Shown here: positions 48,224 through 56,596 of the stretch, one piece after another
Layout: every line of letters starts with the position of its first letter
Numbering within the stretch: the first letter of the stretch is position 1
Source: Coprobacillus sp. CAG:698
GTDB lineage: Bacteria; Bacillota_I; Bacilli_A; ML615J-28; CAG-698
Length of the DNA: 64,000 nucleotides
Direction of reading: 5' to 3'
Assembly (NCBI GenBank): GCA_000431235.1
Contig: HF988733.1
Location: 88,059 to 152,058, forward strand
Position numbers and translations under genes: made by a program
Notes under the pieces: model-generated
What the model saw: only the letters and a program-made list of their open reading frames with translations
Database searches by the model: none
Told to the model about the DNA's origin: nothing

Positions 48224-49069
48224 ATGTTTCTACTATTTACATTTGTTATAATAAGTTTATTAGTTACCTTTATTCTCTTTATAACTGAATTAGTTAAAAC
48301 ATGGTGGCTTTTATTATTAATTTTTATTGGAACATTTATTGTAATAAATATTATATCTTTACTTGTTTTGTATTTGATAACATTTATTTTTAAAAACTAT
48401 AAGAAAAGTAAAGATGGAAAGATTATTGAAAGAAAAAAACCATATGCTATTTATTCTATAATTACATATTTATATTGTAATTATATAAATGTGTTATGTG
48501 GTGTTAAAATTATAAAGAAGAATATAAATCTTATTCCTAATAATGAACCTATTTTAGTGGTTTTAAATCATCAATCGATTTTGGATCCTGTAATTTTCTT
48601 TACAGGGACAAAGAAAAAAGAAGTATGTTTTTTGATGAAAAAAGAAATTAGAAAAGCACCTCTTTTAGGAGCATGGGCTCATAATGCCGGATATTATTTT
48701 GTGAATCGCCAGAATAATCGTGAAGGTCTTGTTACGATAATTAATTCTATTAATGCCATTAACAATGGAAGATCTATTGGTGTTTTCATTGAAGGAACGA
48801 GGAGCCATGGCCCCAATATTGGAGAATTTCATGATGCTACGTTAAAAATGGCATTGAAGAGTAAATGTAAAATAGTTGTTTGTGTTGTTGATAATACTTA
48901 TAATATTTTTAAAAACTTTCCTCTTAAAAGAACTAAAGTTTTATTAAAAGTATGTAAAGTATTAACTTATGAAGAATATGGCACTAAATTAACTACTGAA
49001 TTAGGCGATGATATAAAGAATATTATGATACAAAATCTAGAAGAAGAAAGAAAACTTAAAGAGTATTAA
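48224..49069 (+). CDS. plsC: 1-acyl-sn-glycerol-3-phosphate acyltransferase-like protein
   Basis: 281 aa. Two N-terminal membrane helices are followed by a PlsC domain: motif I LNHQSILDP (HX4D), motif II region AGYYFVNRQNNR and motif III FIEGTRSHGP. It makes phosphatidic acid from lysophosphatidic acid in membrane lipid synthesis. It starts four bases after folA and is probably co-transcribed. An inverted repeat AAAGAGTA/TACTCTTT (49058-49089) spans the gap to the next promoter but has no T-run. Confidence 0.88.
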   Translation: MFLLFTFVIISLLVTFILFITELVKTWWLLLLIFIGTFIVINIISLLVLYLITFIFKNYKKSKDGKIIERKKPYAIYSIITYLYCNYINVLCGVKIIKKNINLIPNNEPILVVLNHQSILDPVIFFTGTKKKEVCFLMKKEIRKAPLLGAWAHNAGYYFVNRQNNREGLVTIINSINAINNGRSIGVFIEGTRSHGPNIGEFHDATLKMALKSKCKIVVCVVDNTYNIFKNFPLKRTKVLLKVCKVLTYEEYGTKLTTELGDDIKNIMIQNLEEERKLKEY

Positions 49070-49087
49070 AAATTATGTTTCTACTCT

Positions 49088-49116
49088 TTGACATTTCTGT
49101 AAAAATATTGTATAAT
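49088..49116 (+). promoter_or_regulatory. Promoter of the 212-aa membrane protein gene
   Basis: TTGACA (49088-49093), 17 bases, TATAAT (49111-49116): perfect consensus. Confidence 0.9.
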
Positions 49117-49142
49117 ATATTTATATTTTAAGGAGACTACCT

Positions 49143-49781
49143 ATGGATAAAAAAATTGCTAGAATTAAGAATTTTAAATATGCTTTGATTACATTATTTA
49201 TGATTGCATTTATTGGTTTAAATACTTACGGTGTATTTGCCGCAAGTACTGCTGATAGTAAAGATTATAAAGGTATATCAATTGCATTTATAATTATTGA
49301 TATAGTTTTATTCTTTGTAATGTATTATATGATAAAAAAATATAAATCACTTCGCAAAGATATAAATGTTGAAAAGAATTTACAAGTTGTAACTTTTGGA
49401 GTTATGTTGGCTTTTACAAAAAGTTTATTAATAATATTAATAGTTATTTGTGCTTTATTATTCTTAACAATTTGTGAATTTGCATACTTGATTCATACTT
49501 CAAAAGCAGAATTGAATGAATTGAAAGAACAAGCAAGAATTAAATCAGAAGAATTAAATAAAAAACTTGCTGAAGGTAATATTTCTTATATTATGACAAG
49601 TGAAGGTTGGTATGATATTGCAATGGAAGAATGTACTCACGTTCAATCAATTGGTGAAAGTCCATTACTATATTTACAAAAAGAACTTGAAAAAGAAGAG
49701 AAAGCAGCTGTACGTGATGATCAACGTATTGAAGGATTGAAAAGAGCTTTAGAAGAAGTAAAGAATACATTTACTGAGTAA
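49143..49781 (+). CDS. Membrane protein of unknown function with coiled-coil tail
   Basis: 212 aa, unrecognised. Three membrane helices (YALITLFMIAFIGLN; IAFIIIDIVLFFVMYYMI; LLIILIVICALLFLTICEF) are followed by a charged helical segment (residues 120-145) and another helix-rich, acidic C-terminus (LQKELEKEEKAAVRDD). A perfect consensus promoter and AAGGAG suggest high constitutive expression. It is monocistronic. I do not recognise a family. Confidence 0.7.
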   Translation: MDKKIARIKNFKYALITLFMIAFIGLNTYGVFAASTADSKDYKGISIAFIIIDIVLFFVMYYMIKKYKSLRKDINVEKNLQVVTFGVMLAFTKSLLIILIVICALLFLTICEFAYLIHTSKAELNELKEQARIKSEELNKKLAEGNISYIMTSEGWYDIAMEECTHVQSIGESPLLYLQKELEKEEKAAVRDDQRIEGLKRALEEVKNTFTE

Positions 49782-49798
49782 AAATAATTATTGAAGAA

Positions 49799-49827
49799 AA
49801 AGGTAAGTTTTAAACTATCTTTTTTTC
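49799..49827 (+). terminator. Imperfect terminator before the nucleoside phosphorylase
   Basis: AAAGGTA (49799-49805) can pair with TATCTTT (49816-49822) with one bulged base further in, followed by Ts. The stem is imperfect. Confidence 0.5.
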
Positions 49828-49844
49828 ATTTAGGAGGTTAACAT

Positions 49845-51149
49845 ATGAGAGTTGTTGATTTAATTATCAAGAAAAAACAAGGTTATGAACTAACAAAAGA
49901 TGAAATCCATTATTTAATTAATGGATTTGTTAACGGGGAAATACCTGATTATCAAATGAGTGCTTTACTAATGGCAATTTGTTATGAGGGCTTAACAGAT
50001 GATGAGCTATTTGCTTTGACATATGAAATGCTTAAAAGTGGTGATGAAGTTGATTTATCACAAATTAATGGTTTGTGTGTTGATAAACATTCTACTGGCG
50101 GTGTAGGTGACAAAACTACCCTTGTTATTGCTCCAATTTGTGCATCTTTTGGATTGAAGCTTGCGAAGATGAGTGGAAGAGGATTAGGTCATACAGGTGG
50201 AACTTTGGATAAACTTGAGTCAATTCCGGGATTTAAAATTGGAATTCCAATCGATGATTTCATTAAGCAAGTAAATGAAATTGGTTTAGCTGTTGTTGGT
50301 CAAACTGCAAATGTTGCACCTGCTGATAAGAAATTATATGCATTAAGAGATGTTACTGGAACTGTTGATTCAACTGGATTAATTGCAAGTTCAATAATGA
50401 GTAAAAAGTTAGCTAGTGGAGCTCGAATTATTCTATTAGATGTAAAAGTCGGTGATGGAGCTTTCATGAAAACTATTGAAGATGCTAAAGTCTTAGCTCA
50501 AAAAATGGTTAAGATTGGTACTAATTTTGGAAGAAAAGTAGTAGCTATGATTACTGATATGGATGAACCATTGGGTAATGCAATTGGAAATAGTTTAGAA
50601 GTTATTGAAGCAATAGAAACTTTGAAAGGTAACGCTCCTTCCGACTTTACAAAGTTATGCTATTCAATATGTGCTGAAATGCTAAAACTTGCAGGAATAA
50701 TCCAAACTACAGAAGAAGCTTACAAAGCAATTGATGAGAAAATCAAATCTGGTGAGGCGTTAGAAAAACTTAAAGAAATGATTACGTATCAACATGGTGA
50801 TGCAAATTGCATAAATAATTATAAAGTCTTTGGTGAGGCTAAAGAAGTTGTTAGTGTTAAAGCTAAAGATACAGGCTATGTAAAAACAATAAACACCCTA
50901 GATTTAGGGGTTAGTGCAATGCTTCTTGGTGCTGGTCGTGAAGAAATCACAGATAAAATCGATCCTCAAGTTGGTATAGTTTTCTATCCTAAAAAAGGTG
51001 ATTATATAACAAAAGGCGAAGTGATATGCAAGGTGTATACTAATGGCAAAAATACATCAGAAGCTGTGCAAATGATACAAAATGCATATACAGTTGTTAA
51101 AGAAGAAATTAAAAAAGAAAATATTGTAAAAGATATAATCGGAGAATAA
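49845..51149 (+). CDS. pdp: Pyrimidine-nucleoside phosphorylase
   Basis: 434 aa. Conserved blocks: LIIKKKQGYELTKDEIHYLI, the phosphate site KHSTGGVGDKTTL, KMSGRGLGHTGGTLDKLE and LASGARIILLDVKVGDGAF. It phosphorolyses uridine, deoxyuridine and thymidine for salvage. Pyn and DeoA proteins are hard to tell apart by eye; the single gene in a Bacillota favours the broad Pyn/Pdp type. AGGAGG precedes the ATG. The MBL gene starts two bases after it. Confidence 0.92.
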   Translation: MRVVDLIIKKKQGYELTKDEIHYLINGFVNGEIPDYQMSALLMAICYEGLTDDELFALTYEMLKSGDEVDLSQINGLCVDKHSTGGVGDKTTLVIAPICASFGLKLAKMSGRGLGHTGGTLDKLESIPGFKIGIPIDDFIKQVNEIGLAVVGQTANVAPADKKLYALRDVTGTVDSTGLIASSIMSKKLASGARIILLDVKVGDGAFMKTIEDAKVLAQKMVKIGTNFGRKVVAMITDMDEPLGNAIGNSLEVIEAIETLKGNAPSDFTKLCYSICAEMLKLAGIIQTTEEAYKAIDEKIKSGEALEKLKEMITYQHGDANCINNYKVFGEAKEVVSVKAKDTGYVKTINTLDLGVSAMLLGAGREEITDKIDPQVGIVFYPKKGDYITKGEVICKVYTNGKNTSEAVQMIQNAYTVVKEEIKKENIVKDIIGE

Positions 51150-51150
51150 A

Positions 51151-51960
51151 ATGAGTTATTTCGATGTTGTAAAATATAATAACAATTTATATCAAATAAA
51201 AGATCGCTTAGGAGTTCTTTCTACTCTTGTTATCGGTGAAAATAAAGCGCTTCTTTTTGATACATGCTATGGTGTTGGTAACTTAAAAGAAGAGGTTGAA
51301 AAAATTACGAATAAACCACTAATAGTTGTCAATAGTCATGGACATATGGATCATACAGGAGGTAACTATCAATTTCCTGAAGTATATTTACATGAAAATG
51401 ACTTTGAACTTGTAAAAAAACATAATAGTGAAAAATGGCGTCAACGAACAATTAATACTTTAGAAAAAAATAAAATTACTGTTGAAGGTTTCTCTAAAGA
51501 AAATTATTTAAAACAAAGAGAAGGAAATATAATTCCACTTAAATTGCACGAAATATTTGATTTGGGTGGCGTAACATGTGAAGTTTTGCCATTATTTGGC
51601 CATACCCAAGGCTCAATTGCTTTATATATAAAGGAATGGAAATTAGCTCTTGTTTCTGATGGAACATGTCCATTCATATGGATATTCTTAGAAGAATCAA
51701 CAACTGTTACTGTATATATCAAATATCTAAAAGAATTATTAAAATATGATTTTGATAACTTTTTAGTTGGACATGGTGCAAGATTATTACCACGTGAAAG
51801 AATGTATGCATTTTTAAAAATCGCTGAAGAAATAGACTTAAGTAAATCTGTAAAAGTTTCTTTTGATAACTTTGATGATTTGAATTCTTATTGCTTTACA
51901 CATGATAGAATGTATGATCAAGATGGCTGTGGAATAATATTTGATCCTAATAAACTATAA
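51151..51960 (+). CDS. MBL-fold metallohydrolase
   Basis: 269 aa. Metal-binding HxHxDH is seen as SHGHMDHTGG, with a second His in LFGHTQGS, Asp in ALVSDG and a last His in VGHGARL: a complete dinuclear site. This is the glyoxalase II/lactonase-like group of small hydrolases; the substrate is unknown. It starts two bases after the nucleoside phosphorylase with GGAG upstream, so the two are co-transcribed. Confidence 0.85.
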   Translation: MSYFDVVKYNNNLYQIKDRLGVLSTLVIGENKALLFDTCYGVGNLKEEVEKITNKPLIVVNSHGHMDHTGGNYQFPEVYLHENDFELVKKHNSEKWRQRTINTLEKNKITVEGFSKENYLKQREGNIIPLKLHEIFDLGGVTCEVLPLFGHTQGSIALYIKEWKLALVSDGTCPFIWIFLEESTTVTVYIKYLKELLKYDFDNFLVGHGARLLPRERMYAFLKIAEEIDLSKSVKVSFDNFDDLNSYCFTHDRMYDQDGCGIIFDPNKL

Positions 51961-51972
51961 AAAGTGATAAAA

Positions 51973-52196
51973 ATGAAACAGAAAGAGGAAAAAAAGATTT
52001 AGGTATTAAGTCAGAATCACAAGATATATCACTTGATGACAAGGAAAAGCTTGCAGCAGTTGATAAAATAATTGAGAAAGAATATGGTGATTTGATAGGT
52101 GGGCGTGGTTCATGCCATGAACTTTTGGCCATAAGAAAAAGACTTCTTAAAGAACTATATGATATTGACTGGAAAACACCTGCTAAGCGTAGGTGA
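51973..52196 (+). pseudogene. Small gene frameshifted at a poly-A run
   Basis: ATG at 51973 reads MKQKEEKKI then TAG. A run of seven A at 51989-51995 precedes the break. With one more A the frame joins a 70-codon open stretch ending at TGA 52194-52196 (..SLDDKEKLAAVDKIIEKEYG, then LIGGRGSCHELLAIRKRLL, then DIDWKTPAKRR). The joined product would be about 75 aa. The GRGSCH...IDWKTPA block looks like a real conserved C-terminus I have seen in small Bacillota proteins, but I cannot name the family. It could be a mutation, a sequencing indel or slippage. Confidence 0.55.
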
Positions 52197-52238
52197 TTTG
52201 TTAAATTTGACTAATATTAAAAAAATATAAAATAAATA

Positions 52239-52267
52239 TTGATTTATATAACGAAAAGTAGTATAAT
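52239..52267 (+). promoter_or_regulatory. Promoter of tRNA-Leu
   Basis: TTGATT (52239-52244), 17 bases, TATAAT (52262-52267), 19 bases before the mature tRNA 5' end. Confidence 0.75.
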
Positions 52268-52285
52268 CTATACACTTGTCGTTAT

Positions 52286-52372
52286 GGCCCCGTGGTGAAA
52301 TTGGTAGACGCGCTGGACTCAAAATCCTGTGGTAGCAATACCGTGTCGGTTCGACTCCGACCGGGGCCACCA
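52286..52372 (+). tRNA. tRNA-Leu (anticodon CAA), CCA encoded
   Basis: 87-base class II tRNA. The acceptor GGCCCCG (52286-52292) pairs with CGGGGCC (52362-52368), then discriminator A and an encoded CCA at 52370-52372. The T arm has GGTTCGACTCC, and a long variable arm is present (GTGGTAGCAATACC). The anticodon loop CTCAAAA gives CAA at 52320-52322, reading UUG. In the anticodon stem CUGGA/UCCUG the second pair is a U.U mismatch where B. subtilis has A-U. Confidence 0.95.
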
Positions 52373-52384
52373 TTAAAGTTAATT

Positions 52385-52415
52385 AATATGCCTTTTGAAT
52401 AAGAGGCATATTTTT
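52385..52415 (+). terminator. Terminator after tRNA-Leu
   Basis: AATATGCCT (52385-52393) pairs with AGGCATATT (52404-52412), followed by TTT. Confidence 0.8.
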
Positions 52416-52693
52416 ATTTACAAACTGTTTTGCTGGAAATAGTTCTTTTTTATTCAAAAAATATAGAATTGTACGGTGAGTTGAATCTTAGTTTTACTGG
52501 TAGAATAGGGAGTTGAACTAATTTCAAATTTTAATAACAAGAGAATTTGAATATTAGTATCATTACCAACTTTTATTCAAGTTTTAAGCCTTTGTCAGTT
52601 CTTTATTCAAATTAGAAATACAAAGGTAAAAGAATAAACATTGACGATGTTTTGCGGTCATCTATATTTAAATCTATCAATCTGTAAAAAATG
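52416..52693. other. Non-coding spacer between tRNA-Leu and the accessory locus
   Basis: I see no convincing gene, hairpin or repeat here. Several TTTATTC/TTATTCAA words recur (52449, 52573, 52601), without an obvious array. It may hold decayed sequence at the edge of the accessory region. Confidence 0.4.
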
Positions 52694-52722
52694 TTGAAAT
52701 TTGTCGAAAATTATGGTATATT
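52694..52722 (+). promoter_or_regulatory. Promoter of the TPR-type regulator
   Basis: TTGAAA (52694-52699), 17 bases, TATATT (52717-52722), followed by AGGAG at 52737-52741. Confidence 0.75.
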
Positions 52723-52750
52723 ATATTTATTATGTTAGGAGAAAATCACA

Positions 52751-53872
52751 ATGAAACATTTTAATTTTGATTTATATAAAGAATCTAAACAGTATTTTCA
52801 ATTATTTGATGTTTATATTAAACAATTTGAAAAGAACAAAGAAAATGTATTTAATAAATTAAACATTAATAATAGCTCGTATAGAAGAGCAAGAGATAAT
52901 GAACAAACTGTTGGGAGAGAAATTATAAAGAAATTATCAGATAATTATGATCTAACAATTCCTAACGATTCATTTATTGATAAATTAGAAAAAGTAACAA
53001 CTAGAATATACAATAATTTGTATTATAAAGTCTATGATACTTTTGACAATGATTTAAACTTTATCGATGAATCATTAACTTATAAAACATTAATGTTTCC
53101 TGTATTAAATCTATTAAAACTATTTTTAATTATCAATTCTAACATATCTCCAAAAAAAGTTCTTGAAGAATATAAAGAATTGTATGAAGAAACAAAAAAG
53201 TATAAGACATTCCTTACTTATGAATTATTAGAAATATTTGAAATTACCTCATTATTTTTTGAAGATGAATATATTAATGATGGTGAATGGGTAACTAATT
53301 ATAATAACCCAATGACATATCAAATATTAGCATCAAGGTTTTATGCGAAAGAAAGATATGTTGAAGCGATATTCTTTTCACTACAAGCTTTAGAGATAAT
53401 GATAAAAGACCAAAACTTCAAAAGATATATCACTGTTAATCATACTCTAATGAGTAGTTTACTATATGCAGGTAATTATCAAGATTGTTATAACAGAGTT
53501 GAAAAACATTATTATTGTATAAATTCTTTAAACCTTGGAAGTAGTGAAATAAATATAACTGAAAAGTATTTATATGTATCATTATTAGGTTTAAGAGAAT
53601 ATAACAGAATAATAAAAGATTTAATCAATAGAGATGATTTTAATCTAACATTACTTACATGTTTACTTGTTTCCCTTCATTCAGTTAGTAAGAAAGATTT
53701 ATATAAAAAATATTTAGATGAAAATATTAAGTTGGAAGAATTTGATGAAGATTCTGCTAAATATTTAAAATTATTAATATATTACTTAAGTCATAGGGAT
53801 CATAAGATATTAAAGAATTTAGGAAAACATGCAATAATGGGTTCATTAATAAATATTTTGAAAAAAATTTAA
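52751..53872 (+). CDS. Putative RRNPP-like regulator (HTH plus TPR helices)
   Basis: 373 aa, all-helical by sequence. Residues about 28-65 (NVFNKLNINNSSYRRARDNE...IIKKLSDNYDL) look like a divergent Xre-type DNA-binding domain. The rest consists of TPR-like helical repeats (e.g. ILASRFYAKERYVEAIFFSL at about residue 193, then SSLLYAGNYQDCYNRVEK). This layout is that of peptide-sensing RRNPP regulators (Rgg, PlcR, AimR). It lies just upstream of, and has its own promoter and terminator separate from, the peptide biosynthesis operon, so it probably controls it. No peptide-pheromone gene is obvious nearby. The HTH assignment is tentative. Confidence 0.6.
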   Translation: MKHFNFDLYKESKQYFQLFDVYIKQFEKNKENVFNKLNINNSSYRRARDNEQTVGREIIKKLSDNYDLTIPNDSFIDKLEKVTTRIYNNLYYKVYDTFDNDLNFIDESLTYKTLMFPVLNLLKLFLIINSNISPKKVLEEYKELYEETKKYKTFLTYELLEIFEITSLFFEDEYINDGEWVTNYNNPMTYQILASRFYAKERYVEAIFFSLQALEIMIKDQNFKRYITVNHTLMSSLLYAGNYQDCYNRVEKHYYCINSLNLGSSEINITEKYLYVSLLGLREYNRIIKDLINRDDFNLTLLTCLLVSLHSVSKKDLYKKYLDENIKLEEFDEDSAKYLKLLIYYLSHRDHKILKNLGKHAIMGSLINILKKI

Positions 53873-53908
53873 TTTGGGCAGAAAAATGCAAAAAACCAAT
53901 TTTAATAG

Positions 53909-53940
53909 AAAAGTGTTCATTAATATTGAGCACTTTTTTT
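53909..53940 (+). terminator. Terminator after the regulator gene
   Basis: AAAAGTGTTCA (53909-53919) pairs with TGAGCACTTTT (53927-53937), one G.T pair, with T-run. Confidence 0.85.
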
Positions 53941-53990
53941 ATTTTTAAAAATTAATATAAAAAATGCTCATTTAAAAAAAATGAAAACCC

Positions 53991-54019
53991 TTGACAAAAT
54001 TTTTCATATAATGTATAAT
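53991..54019 (+). promoter_or_regulatory. Strong promoter of the RiPP operon
   Basis: TTGACA (53991-53996), 17 bases, TATAAT (54014-54019): perfect consensus. The first gene starts at 54407, giving a 5' leader of about 380 bases. Confidence 0.9.
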
Positions 54020-54406
54020 GTAGACAAAAGAAAATTGTAACATTATACGGAAGCATTGTTTTTATAGAGAATAAGATGATAGCAATCAGAAGATGTGAGA
54101 ATATGGATGGTGTAATTGTACAATTTATTGGAAATAAAATTATTATATTTAAATTGATATAGAAACAAATATTTGATATGCAATTAAAAGTTAGTGACTG
54201 TGGTAGATAAGAATCATTTGTTGCCATGTGTTTCTGCTAAAAATTCAAAAAAAGTAGTCGTAGTTACAAATAGCATTATTCAGTGTGTAGAAAATTTGTG
54301 TGTAAATTTTGAATGTTAACTAAGAAAAGATTAATAAAATATTTTGTAAAAACCAAAGGTTAATATTTGTTAAATAACATAAGAAATTACAGAATTGGAG
54401 GATAAA
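54020..54406 (+). other. Long untranslated leader of the RiPP operon
   Basis: About 380 bases separate the promoter from the first gene. Only weak small frames are seen, such as a 28-codon one at 54076-54162 without a good ribosome binding site. No known riboswitch or T-box consensus was recognised, and no strong terminator hairpin. It could carry regulatory structure or be a remnant of other sequence. Confidence 0.5.
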
Positions 54407-55819
54407 ATGAAATTATTAAATATTGATTCCCATATAAATGGTTATAGTGTAAGTGTTAATAATTGTTTAGATTATAATATTGCTGGTGCCATTAGTTTTT
54501 ATAATAAAAAATACTTAAAAATTTATTGTGTATTATGGGGATTATTTTCAAATGATAAAAGAAATAAAAATGTCAATATAACAAAAAAAGTTTTGGATAT
54601 ACTTGGAATTGAGTTAATAGGTGTTAATAATATAAATGAAACTAATTTGATTGATACTATTAAAAAGTTAATTGATGAAAATTACCCGGTAATATTAAAT
54701 ACTCATTCAGCGGCATTATTTTATTCATCAATGTATTTAGAAAATAGCATAAAAAATATCAATCATAGTTTAATAATTAACGGCTATGATGAAGATAAAA
54801 AGCTTTTATTTATAAAGGAAAATAATATAAATACGAAGGTATTGGATCATTTAACAAAATCTAAGCCATTTTCTGATTACCAATTGACATATGATATGGT
54901 CATTGAAATATTTAGAATTACAAAAGTTAGTCTTGGAGAACAATTTTATAAAAAAAATTCAATATATTATTTGAACTTAAAAAAAGAAATAGTAGTCGAA
55001 AATGTGTATAATTTAATAGTAAATAATTTTAATGAATTACTAAATTCAAATTATGATGGTTTATGCGGAAAAATAGATGAAATATTAAAAAATAATACAT
55101 TCCCAAATACTTTTCTTGGTGAACAATTTAGACGTACCTACTACCATTCATTAAATCCAATAATGGATTTTTTAGAAGAATATTATAAATTATCAAAGGA
55201 TTTAAAATTTTTAAATTATAAAACTGATTTATTAAATATTAAGGAAAAAGTAATTAATTATATCGTTAAAAATACATATTTTTGTAGAAGTGCTAATTAC
55301 ATAAAATTAAATTCGTATAAGACTAATATTTTACAATGTAATAGCAATTTATATGAATATTTAAAATCTAGAAAAAATATAGTATCGTTTGAAAAACAAC
55401 AAGAAGTTAATATAATGTTATCAAATGAAATAAAGTTATTTTCTGATAGTGAAAATAATCTTCTAAAACTTAATAATATAAAAAAGGACGAAAAGGTTAA
55501 TGATAATTTCTCATTTTGGAAAAGTGAAGACAAATTTAAAAATCATTGGTTGATAATTGATTTTGTTCAAGAAAAAGAAATTAATAAAATATATATTTAT
55601 CATCATGATAAAAACGTTTATATAACAAAGAACTTTAAAATTTTTGGCTATACTATTGAACGAAAAAGAAAACTTATATACAATATAGAGAATAATAATG
55701 AGCATATTAACATTGTGGAATTTGATAAAATTAAAATTGTGAAATTGAAAATATTAATTACTAAACCTAATGGAGGTATTGATTATGCAGCAAGAATTAA
55801 AAAAATTGAAATTTATTAA
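54407..55819 (+). CDS. C39/BtrH_N-like protein with C-terminal discoidin-like domain
   Basis: 470 aa. Residues 1-190 look like a papain-fold BtrH_N/C39-type domain: C20 in VNNCLDYNIAGAISFY, then H120 in NHSLIINGYDEDKKLLFIKE with D128 shortly after. Residues 190-330 are helical. The last 140 residues resemble an F5/8 type C (discoidin) beta-sandwich (HWLIIDFVQEKEINKIYIY, KNFKIFGYTIE, KLKILITKPNGG). BtrH-type domains transfer acyl groups from carrier proteins, while C39 domains cut leaders; an acyl carrier protein downstream makes the first possible. GGAGG before ATG 54407 rules out the upstream TTG. First gene of the RiPP operon. Confidence 0.65.
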   Translation: MKLLNIDSHINGYSVSVNNCLDYNIAGAISFYNKKYLKIYCVLWGLFSNDKRNKNVNITKKVLDILGIELIGVNNINETNLIDTIKKLIDENYPVILNTHSAALFYSSMYLENSIKNINHSLIINGYDEDKKLLFIKENNINTKVLDHLTKSKPFSDYQLTYDMVIEIFRITKVSLGEQFYKKNSIYYLNLKKEIVVENVYNLIVNNFNELLNSNYDGLCGKIDEILKNNTFPNTFLGEQFRRTYYHSLNPIMDFLEEYYKLSKDLKFLNYKTDLLNIKEKVINYIVKNTYFCRSANYIKLNSYKTNILQCNSNLYEYLKSRKNIVSFEKQQEVNIMLSNEIKLFSDSENNLLKLNNIKKDEKVNDNFSFWKSEDKFKNHWLIIDFVQEKEINKIYIYHHDKNVYITKNFKIFGYTIERKRKLIYNIENNNEHINIVEFDKIKIVKLKILITKPNGGIDYAARIKKIEIY

Positions 55820-55836
55820 TTGATAAATAATTAAAT

Positions 55837-56595
55837 ATGGGAGAAAAAATATATAATCAATTTATGGCTGATATATATGATATATCTCCGTATTTTGGAA
55901 AGGATAGAGAATTAATAATTGCAAACTATATTTCAATTTTAAATAAATATCAAATAACAAAAGTATTAGAGCTAGGTACGACTACAGGATTATTAACAGA
56001 AGCTATGATGCAAAGAAGTATATACGTTGATACAGTTGATCTGTCATTAGAAATGCAAAATAAAGCTAAAGAAAGAATATTTGGTTATTCAAAAAAATTA
56101 AGAAAGAAGATTAATTTTATTAATGAAGATATTAATAATTTTATTTCAAAAAAGAAATATGATGCGATAATATTAGCGGATAGTATTTTTTTCTTAGCTG
56201 AGATTAATAAAGAAAATTTATTAAATAATTGTTATAAGTTATTAAAGAAAAACGGAATTATTATATTTGATTTTTTTAAAAAAGATTTAAATAATAATAT
56301 GTTATATAATAAAGAAATGACAAAACTAAAATGTAAAAATGGAAAATATTATATTATTATCGTAGAGCATAATAATGATATATTTAAAAGAACACATAGG
56401 TGTAATTTTTCTTATATTCCCGTTAAAAATCATAATGAATCAATAATTAATTTTGAAATTTGTTATAATTATTTGATTAATGAGGAAATAGAGAGTTATT
56501 TTAAAGAACATAATTTCAAAGTGGAAATTGTTGAGGAAATTTTTGATGGCTATCAAATATTTATGGTTGCAAAAAAAATAAAAAAAGAGGTTTAA
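55837..56595 (+). CDS. Class I SAM-dependent methyltransferase
   Basis: 252 aa Rossmann-fold methyltransferase. Motif I is VLELGTTTGLLTEAM (about residues 40-54), the acidic residue after strand 2 is in DTVDLS, and motif IV is YDAIILADSIFFL, followed by LLKKNGIIIFDFF. The extreme N-terminus (YNQFMADIYDISPYFG) is the usual lead-in of this group. It probably methylates the peptide or a precursor; the target is unknown. No clear Shine-Dalgarno precedes the ATG. One base separates it from the radical SAM gene. Confidence 0.85.
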   Translation: MGEKIYNQFMADIYDISPYFGKDRELIIANYISILNKYQITKVLELGTTTGLLTEAMMQRSIYVDTVDLSLEMQNKAKERIFGYSKKLRKKINFINEDINNFISKKKYDAIILADSIFFLAEINKENLLNNCYKLLKKNGIIIFDFFKKDLNNNMLYNKEMTKLKCKNGKYYIIIVEHNNDIFKRTHRCNFSYIPVKNHNESIINFEICYNYLINEEIESYFKEHNFKVEIVEEIFDGYQIFMVAKKIKKEV

Positions 56596-56596
56596 A

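Noticed and set aside
49058..49089. Inverted repeat after plsC as a terminator
   Set aside because: The stem is not followed by a T-run and its 3' arm overlaps the next promoter's -35; kept only as a remark.
54076..54162. 28-codon frame in the RiPP leader as a possible pheromone gene
   Set aside because: No good ribosome binding site, no hydrophobic signal segment, and no Cys or conserved pattern shared with the precursors.
53952..54227. 91-aa minus-strand ORF across the RiPP promoter
   Set aside because: It runs over a perfect plus-strand promoter, has no Shine-Dalgarno and its hydrophobic composition is what AT-rich non-coding DNA gives.
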